This document shows positions 24,626 to 33,733 of a DNA stretch of 64,000 nt, piece by piece (within the stretch, counting starts at the first letter, position 1; each line of letters begins with the position of its first letter). The notes under the pieces were generated by a model. It worked only from the letters and a program-made list of their open reading frames with translations. It did not search any database and was not told the origin of the DNA. The stretch comes from an uncultured Myxococcales bacterium (GTDB lineage Bacteria; Myxococcota_A; UBA9042; DTJE01): assembly GCA_903936705.1 (NCBI GenBank), contig CAIZWN010000008.1, positions 62,001 through 126,000 on the forward strand, written 5' to 3'. The position numbers and the translations under genes were made by a program.

Positions 24626-24655
24626 TTGAAACCCCTTTGGCATTTCCTTTACAAT
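24626..24655 (+). promoter_or_regulatory. Sigma70-like promoter of Cys-rich lipoprotein gene
   Basis: TTGAAA (24626-24631), an 18-base spacer and TACAAT (24650-24655). Shortly downstream a small hairpin, CCCCG-TG-CGGGG, precedes the CAGGAG ribosome-binding site. Confidence 0.6.
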
Positions 24656-24701
24656 CCGCTCGGTCGTTTCCCCCGTGCGGGGAATTTACAGGAGTGGGAC
24701 C

Positions 24702-26429
24702 ATGAAGAATTCTTGGGTGTTTGCGGGTGCGTTGCTGGTTGCCGGTGTGTTCGCCGCGTGCAGCAGCAGCAGCGATTCGTGCGGGTCCAGTTCGGAATGC
24801 CAGCCGGGCAGCGTCTGTCGGGCCAGCAAGTGTCTGGAATATCCTTGCGTCGGCACGTCCGAGTGCAGCGAGGGTGAAATCTGCATCGCCGGCGACAAGG
24901 TCGGCAAGGATGCGACCAAGCAGTTCTGCACGGCTGGATGCAAGGTGGAAACCGACTGCAAGCCAGGCTTCACCTGCGACGCCGATGGCCTGTGCATCTT
25001 CGTAGTCACTGACGATGTGCTGGTTGACGATGCCCTGGTTACGGATCAGGAAGGCCGCGACGGGGTCGTTCAGACCGACAGCGTCGGGACTGACAACGTC
25101 GTTACGGATACGCCCGTTGTAGTCACCACCGGCGCGTGCAAGACCTGCACCGGCGATGGCGATTGCGACCAGGGCTCGAAGTGCCTGCCGGTAGGCGCGA
25201 CCAAGCATTGCCTGCCTTCGTGCACGACCGATGGCGATTGCCCTCCGTCCTACATGTGCTACGCCGCTTCGACCTCCAGCAAGTCCTGTCTGCCGGCGAC
25301 CTACGTCTGCCCGCCCTGCGCGGCCGATGAACCCTGCGAGGCAGGCAAGGTTTGCGACATGCTGGCTTCCGGTGGCGCCTGCAAGGTGGGAAATCCGGAA
25401 TGCGGTTCGTGCACGTACGATTTCGATTGCGCGGACGGCATGCGTTGCTACAAGAAGACCGGATCTCCCAGCGGCGTCTGCGTTGCCGGATGCTCGGACG
25501 CGAAGCCCTGCGCGGACACGGCGAAGTTCTCCTGCGAGGCAAACGAAAAAAGCGTCAAGATGTGCAAGCCGCTTACCGATGATGCCTGCAAGGCGTGCCC
25601 GCCCGAGAAGCCATTCCCATCCGATGACGGCCTGTCCTGCTGGGAGTGCCGGAACAACAGCCAGTGCACCGTTGCTGGCGAGACCTGCAACGCCCAGCAC
25701 GAGTGCGCTTCCGGTACCTGCACCAAGTTCACCTGCGACGACGGGAACTGCCACGATTGCTGCTCGGATTCCGATTGTCCGAACGACTCCGGTCCCTGCA
25801 CGAACTACAAGTGCGAGAACCAGATCGACAACTGCAACGGCACGTGCGCCCCGCCGTACACGGTTTGCGCCGAGATCAACGCCACCTGGCAGTGCGTGCA
25901 GTGCAGCGTTACAGCCGACTGCGCCGGCCAGGGTTCGGGTTCGTGCACGTGCACCGGCGACCCGACCTATTCATGCATGGAACCCGACGGCAACGTCTGC
26001 CAGAGCGCCACATGCGCCGCGGTTTGTCAGACCGAGGTCGATTGCCCCCCAGATTCGAACGGTGGTTCGCTGGCCTGCACGGGCGGCGCTGGCGGCATAT
26101 GCTACAACCCGACTGGCGCCTGCGACGGGGTTTCGTCCTGCTGCGCTGGCGGTTCGTCGTGCTACGACGTGTTGGGCTCTTTGTTTGGCGGGGGCGGCAT
26201 CGGCATTCCCGGTGGCGGAGGTACCATGCCGACCATTGCAGGCTATTGCTCTTGCACGGACGCAATGGCTTGCCTGGGTGGGAAGCCCTGTACGGCTACT
26301 GCCAGCATGTGCTCGTTCCCGCTTGTCGGCACAATGTTGTGTCCTGGCGGCGTGCCACCGGCCACCATGCCCGAGAAGCTGTGCGTGGACATAATGGAAA
26401 TTCTTACCGGCATACTGGGTGGAATCTGA
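24702..26429 (+). CDS. Cys-rich surface lipoprotein
   Basis: A 575-residue lipoprotein. The signal peptide MKNSWVFAGALLVAGVFAAC ends with the lipobox Cys at residue 20. A first Cys-rich block (residues ~20-103, CGSSSECQPGSVC type) is followed by an Asp/Val/Thr-rich linker (~104-142). A long chain of small Cys modules then runs to the end (CKTCTGDGDCDQGSKC, CPPSYMCYA, CDDGNCHDCCSDSDCP). The patterns resemble the disulfide-rich modules common in myxobacterial surface proteins; no enzyme domain is visible. CAGGAG lies just ahead of ATG 24702. It needs oxidative folding and triacylation, and both VKOR-DsbA and Lnt are encoded in the window. A structural or adhesive role is inferred. Confidence 0.85.
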   Translation: MKNSWVFAGALLVAGVFAACSSSSDSCGSSSECQPGSVCRASKCLEYPCVGTSECSEGEICIAGDKVGKDATKQFCTAGCKVETDCKPGFTCDADGLCIFVVTDDVLVDDALVTDQEGRDGVVQTDSVGTDNVVTDTPVVVTTGACKTCTGDGDCDQGSKCLPVGATKHCLPSCTTDGDCPPSYMCYAASTSSKSCLPATYVCPPCAADEPCEAGKVCDMLASGGACKVGNPECGSCTYDFDCADGMRCYKKTGSPSGVCVAGCSDAKPCADTAKFSCEANEKSVKMCKPLTDDACKACPPEKPFPSDDGLSCWECRNNSQCTVAGETCNAQHECASGTCTKFTCDDGNCHDCCSDSDCPNDSGPCTNYKCENQIDNCNGTCAPPYTVCAEINATWQCVQCSVTADCAGQGSGSCTCTGDPTYSCMEPDGNVCQSATCAAVCQTEVDCPPDSNGGSLACTGGAGGICYNPTGACDGVSSCCAGGSSCYDVLGSLFGGGGIGIPGGGGTMPTIAGYCSCTDAMACLGGKPCTATASMCSFPLVGTMLCPGGVPPATMPEKLCVDIMEILTGILGGI

Positions 26430-26576
26430 TCACTGCAGCCTGATTTCCTTGACTCGGCCGGCGGGCCTCCCCGTTTGGCCGGGTTTTCAAGAGCCTCTTC
26501 CCAGCTATTTTCCATCGTGTGGCAAGGAATACTGATTGATTGTGTTTGCCGGATTGATCCGACCAGTTTCGAAGGT

Positions 26577-27788
26577 CTACTTGCCCAGCAGGTGGCCCAT
26601 CCGCTGCTGCTTGGTCTCCTGGTACAGGCGGTCCTTCTCGTGGCGTGGTTCGATCACGATGGGCACGCGTTCGACAACCTCCAGGCCGTAGCCCGAGATG
26701 CCAACGATCTTCTTGGGGTTGTTGGTCAGCAGGCGCATCTTGCGCACCCCCACGTGCGCCAGGATCTGCGCCCCGATCCCATAGTCTCGCAGGTCCGCGT
26801 CGAACCCCAGGTGGGTGTTCGCCTCGACAGTATCCAGGCCCTGGTCCTGCAGGGCATAGGCGCGCACCTTGTTCAGGATGCCGATGCCCCGGCCTTCCTG
26901 TCGCAGGTATAACAGGACGCCGCCCTCCGCGGCGATACGCGCCTGGGCAGCCTGCAGCTGCGGCCCGCAATCGCACCGCTGCGAACGGAAGACGTCGCCT
27001 GTCAGGCACTCGCTGTGCACCCGCACCAGGATCGGCTGATCGGAAGTGATCTCACCGCGCACCATGGCGATATGGGCCATGCCTGTCAGCGTGTCCTCGT
27101 AGATCAGGCAGGCGAAGGGCCCATGAGCCGTCTGGACTACTACCCTGCCGACCTGGCGTACCAGCAATTCCTTGCGGTAGCGGTAAGCGACCAGGTCGGC
27201 CACGCGCAGGATCGGGATGCCCTGCGCCGCCCCCAGGGCCTGAAGCCCGTCCAGGTGGGCAGGCTCGCCGTCGTCGTCCAGCACCTGGCAGACAACGGCG
27301 GCCGGCTTCATGCCAGCCAGACGGGCCAGGTCCACGGCCGTCTCGGTGTGGCCGGTCCGCTTCAGCACGCCGCCCGGGACCGCCCGTAAAGGGAAGACGT
27401 GGCCGGGCACGACGAAATCGTCCAGCACGGCGTCGTCCTTCAGCAGGGCCTCGACCGTCCGTGCCCGGTCGAAGGCCGAAATCCCGGTGGAGGTCCCTAT
27501 CCTGGCATCAACCGACACGGTAAAGGCCGCGCCGAAATGAGCGGTATTGTGTCGGGCCATCATCGGAATGCCCAGTCGGTCCACAGTCTCGGGACTCATG
27601 GCCACGCAGACCAGGCCGCTGGCTATCTTGGTCATGCGGTTGATGGCATCCGGGGTAGCCATCTCGCCCGCCAGGGCCAGGTCGCCCTCGTTCTCGCGGT
27701 CCTCGTCATCGACCAGGATGACCATCCGGCCCAGCCGAAAGGCCTCGATGGCATCTTCTACGGTCGCGCTGTCCTTTTGTGATGCCAT
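26577..27788 (-). CDS. ribBA: Bifunctional 3,4-dihydroxy-2-butanone-4-phosphate synthase / GTP cyclohydrolase II
   Basis: A 403-residue riboflavin-biosynthesis enzyme. The N-terminal RibB domain has the acidic loop [11 protein letters not shown], then [18 protein letters not shown] and [10 protein letters not shown]. The C-terminal RibA domain has [20 protein letters not shown], whose C-x10-C-x-C binds zinc, and the catalytic LRQEGRGIG. Both active sites look intact. Other rib genes are not adjacent, and no FMN riboswitch motif was seen in the 240-base upstream gap shared with the divergent SurA/PpiD-like gene. Confidence 0.96.
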   Translation of the reverse strand: MASQKDSATVEDAIEAFRLGRMVILVDDEDRENEGDLALAGEMATPDAINRMTKIASGLVCVAMSPETVDRLGIPMMARHNTAHFGAAFTVSVDARIGTSTGISAFDRARTVEALLKDDAVLDDFVVPGHVFPLRAVPGGVLKRTGHTETAVDLARLAGMKPAAVVCQVLDDDGEPAHLDGLQALGAAQGIPILRVADLVAYRYRKELLVRQVGRVVVQTAHGPFACLIYEDTLTGMAHIAMVRGEITSDQPILVRVHSECLTGDVFRSQRCDCGPQLQAAQARIAAEGGVLLYLRQEGRGIGILNKVRAYALQDQGLDTVEANTHLGFDADLRDYGIGAQILAHVGVRKMRLLTNNPKKIVGISGYGLEVVERVPIVIEPRHEKDRLYQETKQQRMGHLLGK

Positions 27789-28030
27789 TCTACGTCCTCT
27801 CGGTGGATCAACTGGCGGGCGGGATTGTACACCTTTTCAAAGTTCCTTCACGTCGATGCCTGCGGCCAAGTGCGGGGCCGTAGCCTTGGCCATGATGACG
27901 ACGGCGAAGGGGAAGGGATGCGTTGGAACGCGGCATCCTTCATGGCGCCAAAGAGTGTCCTGAACAGTTGCCTTCGTATTGTCGTTGGAGTACCATCCCA
28001 CGGCCCGTTCGCCGGAGGAGCGCTGGCCCC

Positions 28031-29905
28031 ATGCTTGCAGACCTACGAAAACATTCACGTTCCGTGATCATATACGTCCTTTTCGGGATCATCATCGTCG
28101 TGTTCGTGTTTACCTTCAACATGGGTAGCGCGGATATAGGATGCCCGGGACAGGGCCAGAGGGTATCGGATTCGTCACTGGCTCACGTTGGCGAAACGGT
28201 CATCGACGGCTCGATGCTGGCGATGGGCATGGCGCTTACGGCAGAGGCACCCTCGCCGACGGCTGCGATGGACCCCAAGGCCTTCCAGGCCATGATGGTC
28301 TACCGTTCAACCCGTTTCGCGAGGCTTCGTGGAGACGCGAAGTACAGTCCGTACATTCCGGACCCGAGGGCGGTATCCGATCTGAAGGTTCGCAAGGTGG
28401 CGGACGATCTCACCGAAACCCTCATCGTGTCCGACGAAGCCGCAAGGCAGGGTCTGCGTGCGTCGCCTGACGAGATTCGTGCGCGCATCGTGGCCGACTT
28501 CACCGACTCGTCCAGCACGCAGTTCCGCAAGAAGACGTACGAGAACTACGTTCGATACGGCCTGAGGACTTCGCTGGCCCGGTTCGAGGAATTCGTGGGT
28601 CGCGAGATCCTGCGCGAGCGGATGATCGACATCGTGACCGCCGGCGTTACGGTTTCGGATCGCGAGGCGCGTCACGTGGCTTCGCAGCGAAAGGCTTCCC
28701 GTTCCTACGACTACCTTGAGGTTGATCCGCAGGTCCTGTCCGCTGCCCTGAAGCCGGCCGACAAGGAAGCTTCTGCCTGGGTGGCTTCGAACCTCGACGT
28801 CGCGAAGAAGTGGTTCGAGGACCACAAGGCTGAATACCAGCGGGAGGAGGCCTACGACTTCCATCTGATCCGCGTGTCCGCGCCTTCGCGTCGGGTGACC
28901 GCCACCATCGATGATCCCGAACAGCAGGCGACTTTCAAGCAGGTTCGTGTCGACGCCCGTAAACGCGCCGACGAGGCCGCTGCCGCCATCCAGGGCAAGT
29001 CGGGCGAGGCGCTGGTCGCCGCGTTCGTGGGTGCGGTTGATGCGTTTTCCGAGGATTCGATCACAAAGGACCGCGGCGGTCGCGTCGAGGCCCCTCTGCC
29101 GGCGCAGGCAGTTGCTTCCCTGACGGACCAGGCGGTCGCCGCAGCATTGCCGCGGTTGCAGCCGCGTACGGCTTCCGGGGTTATCGAGGGTGATTCCGGC
29201 TTCTTCCTCGTGCTGCTGCAGGGCATCCAGCCCAAGCAGGAGCGGACGTTCGAGGCGGTGCAGGCCGAGGTTGGGGCGACGATGATCGCTCGCGAGCGGG
29301 CAAAGACGCGCGTCAAGTCGCTGGCTGACGAGGTGCTTGCTCGCGTGCAGGCCAGCCCGGGCGCGTTGCTGGCCGACATCGCGGCCCAGGTCAATCAGCC
29401 GTTCGCCCCGGCGACCCCCGTGCAGATGGGCGAGACCGGTGCCGTTCCCGCGATGCCGGCTACGCTGTCCGGTCTTGCGGATTTCACGCCTGGGACTATT
29501 CCTGGTCTCGGCGAATCGCCGGAACTGGCGGCGGCCCTTGCGGCGCTGACCCCTGAACGACCGGCTGCATCCAAGGTTTTCACCCTGGGTGGTACGGATC
29601 GGTTGGTGGTGGTGCGTCTGAAGGCCGCGACCCAGGCCGAGGAAGCCACCGCCGACGAGATCGCCGCTGCCAAGGCCGAATTCCTTCCGCTGAAGAAGCA
29701 GGGCTATTGGCGCGAGTGGTACAACGTGCAGAAGGGCAAGGCCGCTGCCGCTGGCAAGTTGGTCGAGAACGAGTCCCTCCAGGCGATGATTCGCGATGAA
29801 GCCCGGGCCCGCGAGGAGGCCCTGATGCTGAAGCTGACCGGTGGCAAAGGCCTGAAGGGCGCCCGACCCTCGACCCCAGTCACCCCCGCGAACGACGGCG
29901 AATAG
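28031..29905 (+). CDS. SurA_N/PpiD-like membrane-anchored periplasmic chaperone
   Basis: A 624-residue protein resembling PpiD. The short N-terminal segment MLADLRKHSRSVIIYVLFGI leads into one membrane helix (to FVFTF). A SurA_N-like helical chaperone domain follows (VADDLTETLIVSDEAARQGL, ASPDEIRARIVADF). A parvulin-like region is poorly conserved (VEAPLPAQAVASLTDQAV, then FFLVLLQGIQPKQERTFE), so isomerase activity is doubtful. The C-terminal ~150 residues are Ala/Pro-rich. ATG 28031 follows GGAGGAG at 28014-28020; the longer frame to 27923 has no such site. PpiD-type proteins assist folding of exported proteins near the Sec translocon, which fits this secretome-rich region. Confidence 0.8.
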   Translation: MLADLRKHSRSVIIYVLFGIIIVVFVFTFNMGSADIGCPGQGQRVSDSSLAHVGETVIDGSMLAMGMALTAEAPSPTAAMDPKAFQAMMVYRSTRFARLRGDAKYSPYIPDPRAVSDLKVRKVADDLTETLIVSDEAARQGLRASPDEIRARIVADFTDSSSTQFRKKTYENYVRYGLRTSLARFEEFVGREILRERMIDIVTAGVTVSDREARHVASQRKASRSYDYLEVDPQVLSAALKPADKEASAWVASNLDVAKKWFEDHKAEYQREEAYDFHLIRVSAPSRRVTATIDDPEQQATFKQVRVDARKRADEAAAAIQGKSGEALVAAFVGAVDAFSEDSITKDRGGRVEAPLPAQAVASLTDQAVAAALPRLQPRTASGVIEGDSGFFLVLLQGIQPKQERTFEAVQAEVGATMIARERAKTRVKSLADEVLARVQASPGALLADIAAQVNQPFAPATPVQMGETGAVPAMPATLSGLADFTPGTIPGLGESPELAAALAALTPERPAASKVFTLGGTDRLVVVRLKAATQAEEATADEIAAAKAEFLPLKKQGYWREWYNVQKGKAAAAGKLVENESLQAMIRDEARAREEALMLKLTGGKGLKGARPSTPVTPANDGE

Positions 29906-30002
29906 CCTCTTACATCCTTGCATCCCCCGACAGTTTCAGACAGGATTCCGCCGAGCCGTTTCCCGTGGTGGCGGCGTCGGTAATGAATAGGCGGAGTCGA
30001 TC

Positions 30003-30872
30003 ATGTCAAAGGTGTTGATAAATGGTCCCATAGCTCCAGACGTTTTCAAAATGGTGGTGATGGCTCCGGACGTTGCCCGGCATCGCAAGGCCGGGCAGTT
30101 CGTGATGGTGCGGCCCTCGGCCGGCAGGGAAAGGATACCCCTGACCATTGCCGATGCTGACGCCACCGCCGGGACCGTCACGCTGATCTATCAGGTCGTG
30201 GGGCGTACCACGGCCGAGATGAGCCTGATCGAGCCCGGCGGCGAGATGGCCGACATTGCCGGGCCGCTGGGCCAGCCGACCCACATCGAGAAGGTCGGAA
30301 CCGTGGTGATGGTTGGCGGCGGCATCGGGGTGGCCCCGTCGCATCCCATAGCCCAGGCAATGAGGGCTGCGGGCAACAAGGTCATAACGATCATCGGTGC
30401 CAGGCGCAAGGATCTTGTCATCATGGAACCCGAGATGCGGGCTGCCAGTGACGAGGTCGTGCTGATGACCGATGACGGGTCCTATGGCGAGAAGGGTTTT
30501 GTGACCGACGCCCTGAAGCGATTGCTGGACGGTGGGGCGGGTGTAGATCTGGTGGTCGCAATCGGACCGCCAATCATGATGAAGATGGTTTCGCTGCTGA
30601 CGAAGGGTTACGGCGTCCACACTTTGGTCAGCCTGAACACCATCATGGTGGATGGCACCGGGATGTGCGGCGGTTGCCGTGTGACCGTCGGCGGCGAGTC
30701 GAAGTTCGTGTGCGTGGACGGGCCGGAGTTTGACGGGCACAAGGTGGACTTCGACGAGATGATGCGGCGCCAGCGGATGTACGTGACCTACGAGAAGGCG
30801 TCCTACGACGCCTTCCGGACGGGGCACGCATGCCGGCTGCAGGCTGCAGCGAAGGAGGCCCATCATGGGTGA
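30003..30872 (+). CDS. nfnA: NADH-dependent ferredoxin:NADP+ oxidoreductase small subunit (NfnA-like)
   Basis: A 289-residue FAD/NAD-binding protein of the NfnA/SudB (dihydroorotate dehydrogenase electron-transfer) family. The FAD-binding barrel (GQFVMVRPSAGRERIPLTIA) is followed by a Rossmann part (VVMVGGGIGVAPSHPIAQAM). A C-terminal [2Fe-2S] motif has GTGMCGGCRVTVGGESKFVC plus a later Cys. With NfnB it forms an enzyme that couples NADH, NADPH and ferredoxin by flavin-based electron bifurcation; if used for another purpose it would still be an electron-transfer subunit. Its last 8 bases overlap nfnB, a common arrangement. Confidence 0.9.
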   Translation: MSKVLINGPIAPDVFKMVVMAPDVARHRKAGQFVMVRPSAGRERIPLTIADADATAGTVTLIYQVVGRTTAEMSLIEPGGEMADIAGPLGQPTHIEKVGTVVMVGGGIGVAPSHPIAQAMRAAGNKVITIIGARRKDLVIMEPEMRAASDEVVLMTDDGSYGEKGFVTDALKRLLDGGAGVDLVVAIGPPIMMKMVSLLTKGYGVHTLVSLNTIMVDGTGMCGGCRVTVGGESKFVCVDGPEFDGHKVDFDEMMRRQRMYVTYEKASYDAFRTGHACRLQAAAKEAHHG

Positions 30873-32301
30873 ATTACTGACCAACAAGCAGCGTCTGCAG
30901 ATACCCCCGACTCCTATGGCCGAGCAGTCCGCATCCGAGCGTCGTCGCAACATCAGTGAGGTCCCGCTGGGATACTCGCCGGAACAGGCGATGGCCGAGG
31001 CGCAACGTTGCCTGATGTGCAAGAACGCGCCGTGCATCAAGGGCTGCCCGGTCTCGGTCGATATTCCCGGTTTCATCGCGCTGGTCGCCGAAGGGAAATT
31101 CCATCTGGCTGCGATGCGCATCAAGGACACCAACTGCCTGCCCGCCGTTTGCGGCCGCGTCTGTCCGCAGGAGGACCAGTGCCAGGTGGTGTGCATGGTG
31201 GCCAAGGCCCGCAAGGCCACTGCGTTGAGCGTGCAAATCGGCAAGCTCGAGCGCTTCGTTGCCGACTGGGACATGGCGAACCATCCCGAGGCGGAATTTC
31301 CGGTGGTGGCCAAGACCGGACGCAAGGTGGCCATAGTCGGCGCCGGCCCTGCCGGCCTGACCTGCGCTGGCGACCTGCTGGCAGACGGCCATGACGTGAC
31401 GATGTACGAGGCGCTGCACCGCGCGGGCGGCGTGCTGGTGTACGGGATTCCGGAGTTCAGGCTGCCGAAGGCGATCGTCGAACGCGAGGTCGAGACCCTC
31501 GTCCGGCGAGGCCTGAAACTGGAATGCAGCGTCGCTGTGGGCAAGTCCAAGGGCATACAGGACCTGTTCGACGAGGGATTCGAGGCAATCTTCGTCGCGA
31601 CCGGCGCCGGCCTGCCGATGTTCAAGAAGATCCCGGGCGAGAACCTGCTGGGCGTTTACTCGGCCAACGAATACCTGACGCGCGCGAACCTGATGGATGC
31701 GTACGGCTTTCCCGAGCGGTCGGATACGCCGATCCTGCGCGGCCGCAACGTCGTGGTGTTCGGCGGCGGAAACGTGGCGATGGACGCTGCCCGCACTGCG
31801 TTGCGGTTGGGCGCCGACACATCGACCATCCTTTATCGGCGGTCCGAGGTCGAGATGCCCGCCCGCGTCGAGGAAGTCCACCACGCCAAGGAAGAGGGCG
31901 TCGAGTTCCGCATGCTGCAGGATTCCATCGAGATTCTTGGCAACGAGGACTCCTGGGTTACGGGTGTGAAGTGCCTGCGAATGGAACTGGGCGAGCCCGA
32001 TGCCGGTGGCCGTCGCCGTCCTGTGCCCTTGGTGGGCAGCGAGTTCGTGATCCCTGCCGACGTGGTTGTGGTGTCGATCGGCAACGGTCCAAATCCACTG
32101 GTGCCTCGTTCTACCCCGCAGATCCTTACCAACAAGTGGGGCAACATCACGGCAGACAAGGATTCCGCGAAGACGACGATGCGGGGTGTCTGGGCGGGCG
32201 GCGATATCGTTCTTGGTGCGGCGACCGTCATCCTGGCCATGGGCGAAGGTCGCAAGGCCGCCAAGTCCATGCACGAATTTCTCCAGACCGGCGAGTGGTA
32301 G
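30865..32301 (+). CDS. nfnB: NfnB-like / glutamate-synthase-small-subunit-like oxidoreductase
   Basis: A 478-residue flavoprotein. The N-terminal iron-sulfur part has RCLMCKNAPCIKGCP and CGRVCPQEDQCQVVC. Two dinucleotide-binding folds follow (VAIVGAGPAGLTCAGDLLAD for FAD; VVVFGGGNVAMDAARTALRL for NADPH), and the protein ends with GGDIVLGAATVILAMGEGRK. This matches homotetrameric glutamate synthase/NfnB. The directly upstream, overlapping NfnA-like subunit favours NfnB over a glutamate synthase role. It would interconvert NADH, NADPH and reduced ferredoxin, a trait of anaerobic or facultative metabolism. Confidence 0.92.
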   Translation: MGELLTNKQRLQIPPTPMAEQSASERRRNISEVPLGYSPEQAMAEAQRCLMCKNAPCIKGCPVSVDIPGFIALVAEGKFHLAAMRIKDTNCLPAVCGRVCPQEDQCQVVCMVAKARKATALSVQIGKLERFVADWDMANHPEAEFPVVAKTGRKVAIVGAGPAGLTCAGDLLADGHDVTMYEALHRAGGVLVYGIPEFRLPKAIVEREVETLVRRGLKLECSVAVGKSKGIQDLFDEGFEAIFVATGAGLPMFKKIPGENLLGVYSANEYLTRANLMDAYGFPERSDTPILRGRNVVVFGGGNVAMDAARTALRLGADTSTILYRRSEVEMPARVEEVHHAKEEGVEFRMLQDSIEILGNEDSWVTGVKCLRMELGEPDAGGRRRPVPLVGSEFVIPADVVVVSIGNGPNPLVPRSTPQILTNKWGNITADKDSAKTTMRGVWAGGDIVLGAATVILAMGEGRKAAKSMHEFLQTGEW

Positions 32302-32333
32302 GCATGGGCTGAAAGTGGCCGCGGGGAGGGCAG

Positions 32334-33188
32334 TTGGAATTCCTGGTCGGCTTGTCGAGCTTCCTTGCTGCTGGAATTGCAGTCATTGTTGCCATCCGAC
32401 GCGGCAGTCTGTGGAGCCGTGTCCTGCTGTGGGTAGGGACCGCCTGCCAGGTGTGTGTCTTGGCAAGCCTTGGATTTGATTGGGGCTATTCCTGGGTAGA
32501 GAAGACCGCATTTTATCTGGTCGTCCAGGAGAATGCGTGGCTGGCCGTCCCACACGTGCTGGCATTGTTGTGTCTGGTGGGGCTTGCCAGATGGGGCTCG
32601 GGGTTTGCGCCTTGGGCCGTGATGCTGTCGGCCCTTCAAGCCTCCTTGTTCATCCCGGTTCTGCTTGCCGTCGAGCAGACCACATCGATGTCGTTCCTGG
32701 CTCCGGCGCCGATGACCTCCCTTTTTGCCGCGACACTGGCATCTCTTCTCTTTCTGCCGATGGCATGTCGTGCGCTCCCGGACCCGTCTTCCCGCTGGTA
32801 TCGGATCGCCTTCGGCCCTCGTCAGCAACTGATTTCGGCTGTGGCCGGCCTTCGTGAACTGGCATTTGTGGTGAATGCCCCTGCGTCGGTGCTGGAATCC
32901 GGTACGGCTGCTGGCCGTCTTGGCCATGTGGATGTCGAGGTGTCAACCGCACCCGCATTGTTTCCACCGGCCTACCGCTTGAATGTTCGACTTTGGCCAG
33001 CGGTTCCAGTTGCGCGCGATCAGCAACCGGGTTGTCCAGGATTTGCGCCCCGCGAGATCGTCAGGTTTTGTGATGGCGGGCTGGAATACGAGGGATGTTC
33101 CCCTGCGGCTTTCGCTGTTCTTCCCGAGGGACTGAGGGCGTTTGTTTGCCGAATGGCCGGCGCGGAAGGGCCCGGGTCAGATACCTGA
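32334..33188 (+). CDS. Membrane protein of unknown function, about four to five helices
   Basis: A 284-residue protein. The N-terminal half holds hydrophobic helices (FLVGLSSFLAAGIAVIVAI, VLLWVGTACQVCVLASLGF, VPHVLALLCLVGLARWG, AVMLSALQASLFIPVLLAV, SLFAATLASLLFLPMACRA). The C-terminal ~130 residues are soluble, with three Cys (PGCPGF, FCDGG, EGCSP). No family was recognised. The start is TTG 32334, supported by GGGGAGGG five bases upstream and by the 32-base gap after nfnB; cotranscription with nfnAB is likely. The 3' end faces the PqqD-like gene. Confidence 0.65.
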   Translation: MEFLVGLSSFLAAGIAVIVAIRRGSLWSRVLLWVGTACQVCVLASLGFDWGYSWVEKTAFYLVVQENAWLAVPHVLALLCLVGLARWGSGFAPWAVMLSALQASLFIPVLLAVEQTTSMSFLAPAPMTSLFAATLASLLFLPMACRALPDPSSRWYRIAFGPRQQLISAVAGLRELAFVVNAPASVLESGTAAGRLGHVDVEVSTAPALFPPAYRLNVRLWPAVPVARDQQPGCPGFAPREIVRFCDGGLEYEGCSPAAFAVLPEGLRAFVCRMAGAEGPGSDT

Positions 33189-33225
33189 ATTATCGACGAT
33201 CGGTCGGGTCGGGGTGCAGCGGTCA

Positions 33226-33615
33226 TCACTCCTCGCGCAGCGCGACAACATGTTTCTGGCGGGCAAGGGTCCGCAGAAACGGTCCAAGTCGCAGGCGCAA
33301 GTCGGTCTGATCCGGGAATACAAGGGCCAGTCCAGCGGCTATCTCCTCGCCTGTGCGAGTTCCGTCGCACAGTTCCCAGGCCGCAGAACCGGTCTGGTCA
33401 AGACGGATCCGGAAGTTCGGCTGGCGCAGGATGGGCGACAGAAATCGTCGCAGGATTGCCCCGTCGAATCGCGGCACAATCACAAGAATCTGTCCGTCCT
33501 CGCCACGCTCGCTGGCACGAAGAGTTCTGAACCGGCAGGCCAGCAGGTTCCCAACCCAGGCCGGCTCGGGGATGCCGGGAGTATCGTCTTTGGGGAACTT
33601 TTCTTCGTGCAACAT
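33226..33615 (-). CDS. PqqD-like protein (RiPP recognition element fold)
   Basis: A 129-residue protein. The core at residues ~68-126 (FRIRLDQTGSAAWELCDGTR, TGEEIAAGL, GPFLRTLARQKHVVAL) matches the PqqD superfamily, whose members bind leader peptides for radical-SAM or other modifying enzymes. The ~65-residue N-terminal extension (CRFRTLRASERGEDGQILVI, then VPRFDGAILRRFLSP) is like that of longer stand-alone PqqD proteins in other phyla, as I remember them. No precursor peptide or modifying enzyme is adjacent; a radical SAM/SPASM gene lies 23 kb away. GGGAGG precedes ATG 33615. Confidence 0.75.
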   Translation of the reverse strand: MLHEEKFPKDDTPGIPEPAWVGNLLACRFRTLRASERGEDGQILVIVPRFDGAILRRFLSPILRQPNFRIRLDQTGSAAWELCDGTRTGEEIAAGLALVFPDQTDLRLRLGPFLRTLARQKHVVALREE

Positions 33616-33733
33616 GCGCCAGCCTCCCAGTCACCTTCCCGTGTACCACCGACGCACCCGTGCGGTCCACCGCCAGCCTTGCAGGACCCAGTCGGCCCGT
33701 GGCATGATGCAGCCGTTCCCGCGAGGAAAGCTG

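Noticed and set aside
28307-31625. Long minus-strand frames opposite the SurA/PpiD-like gene and nfnAB
   Set aside because: Shadows of well-supported plus-strand genes; no family features.
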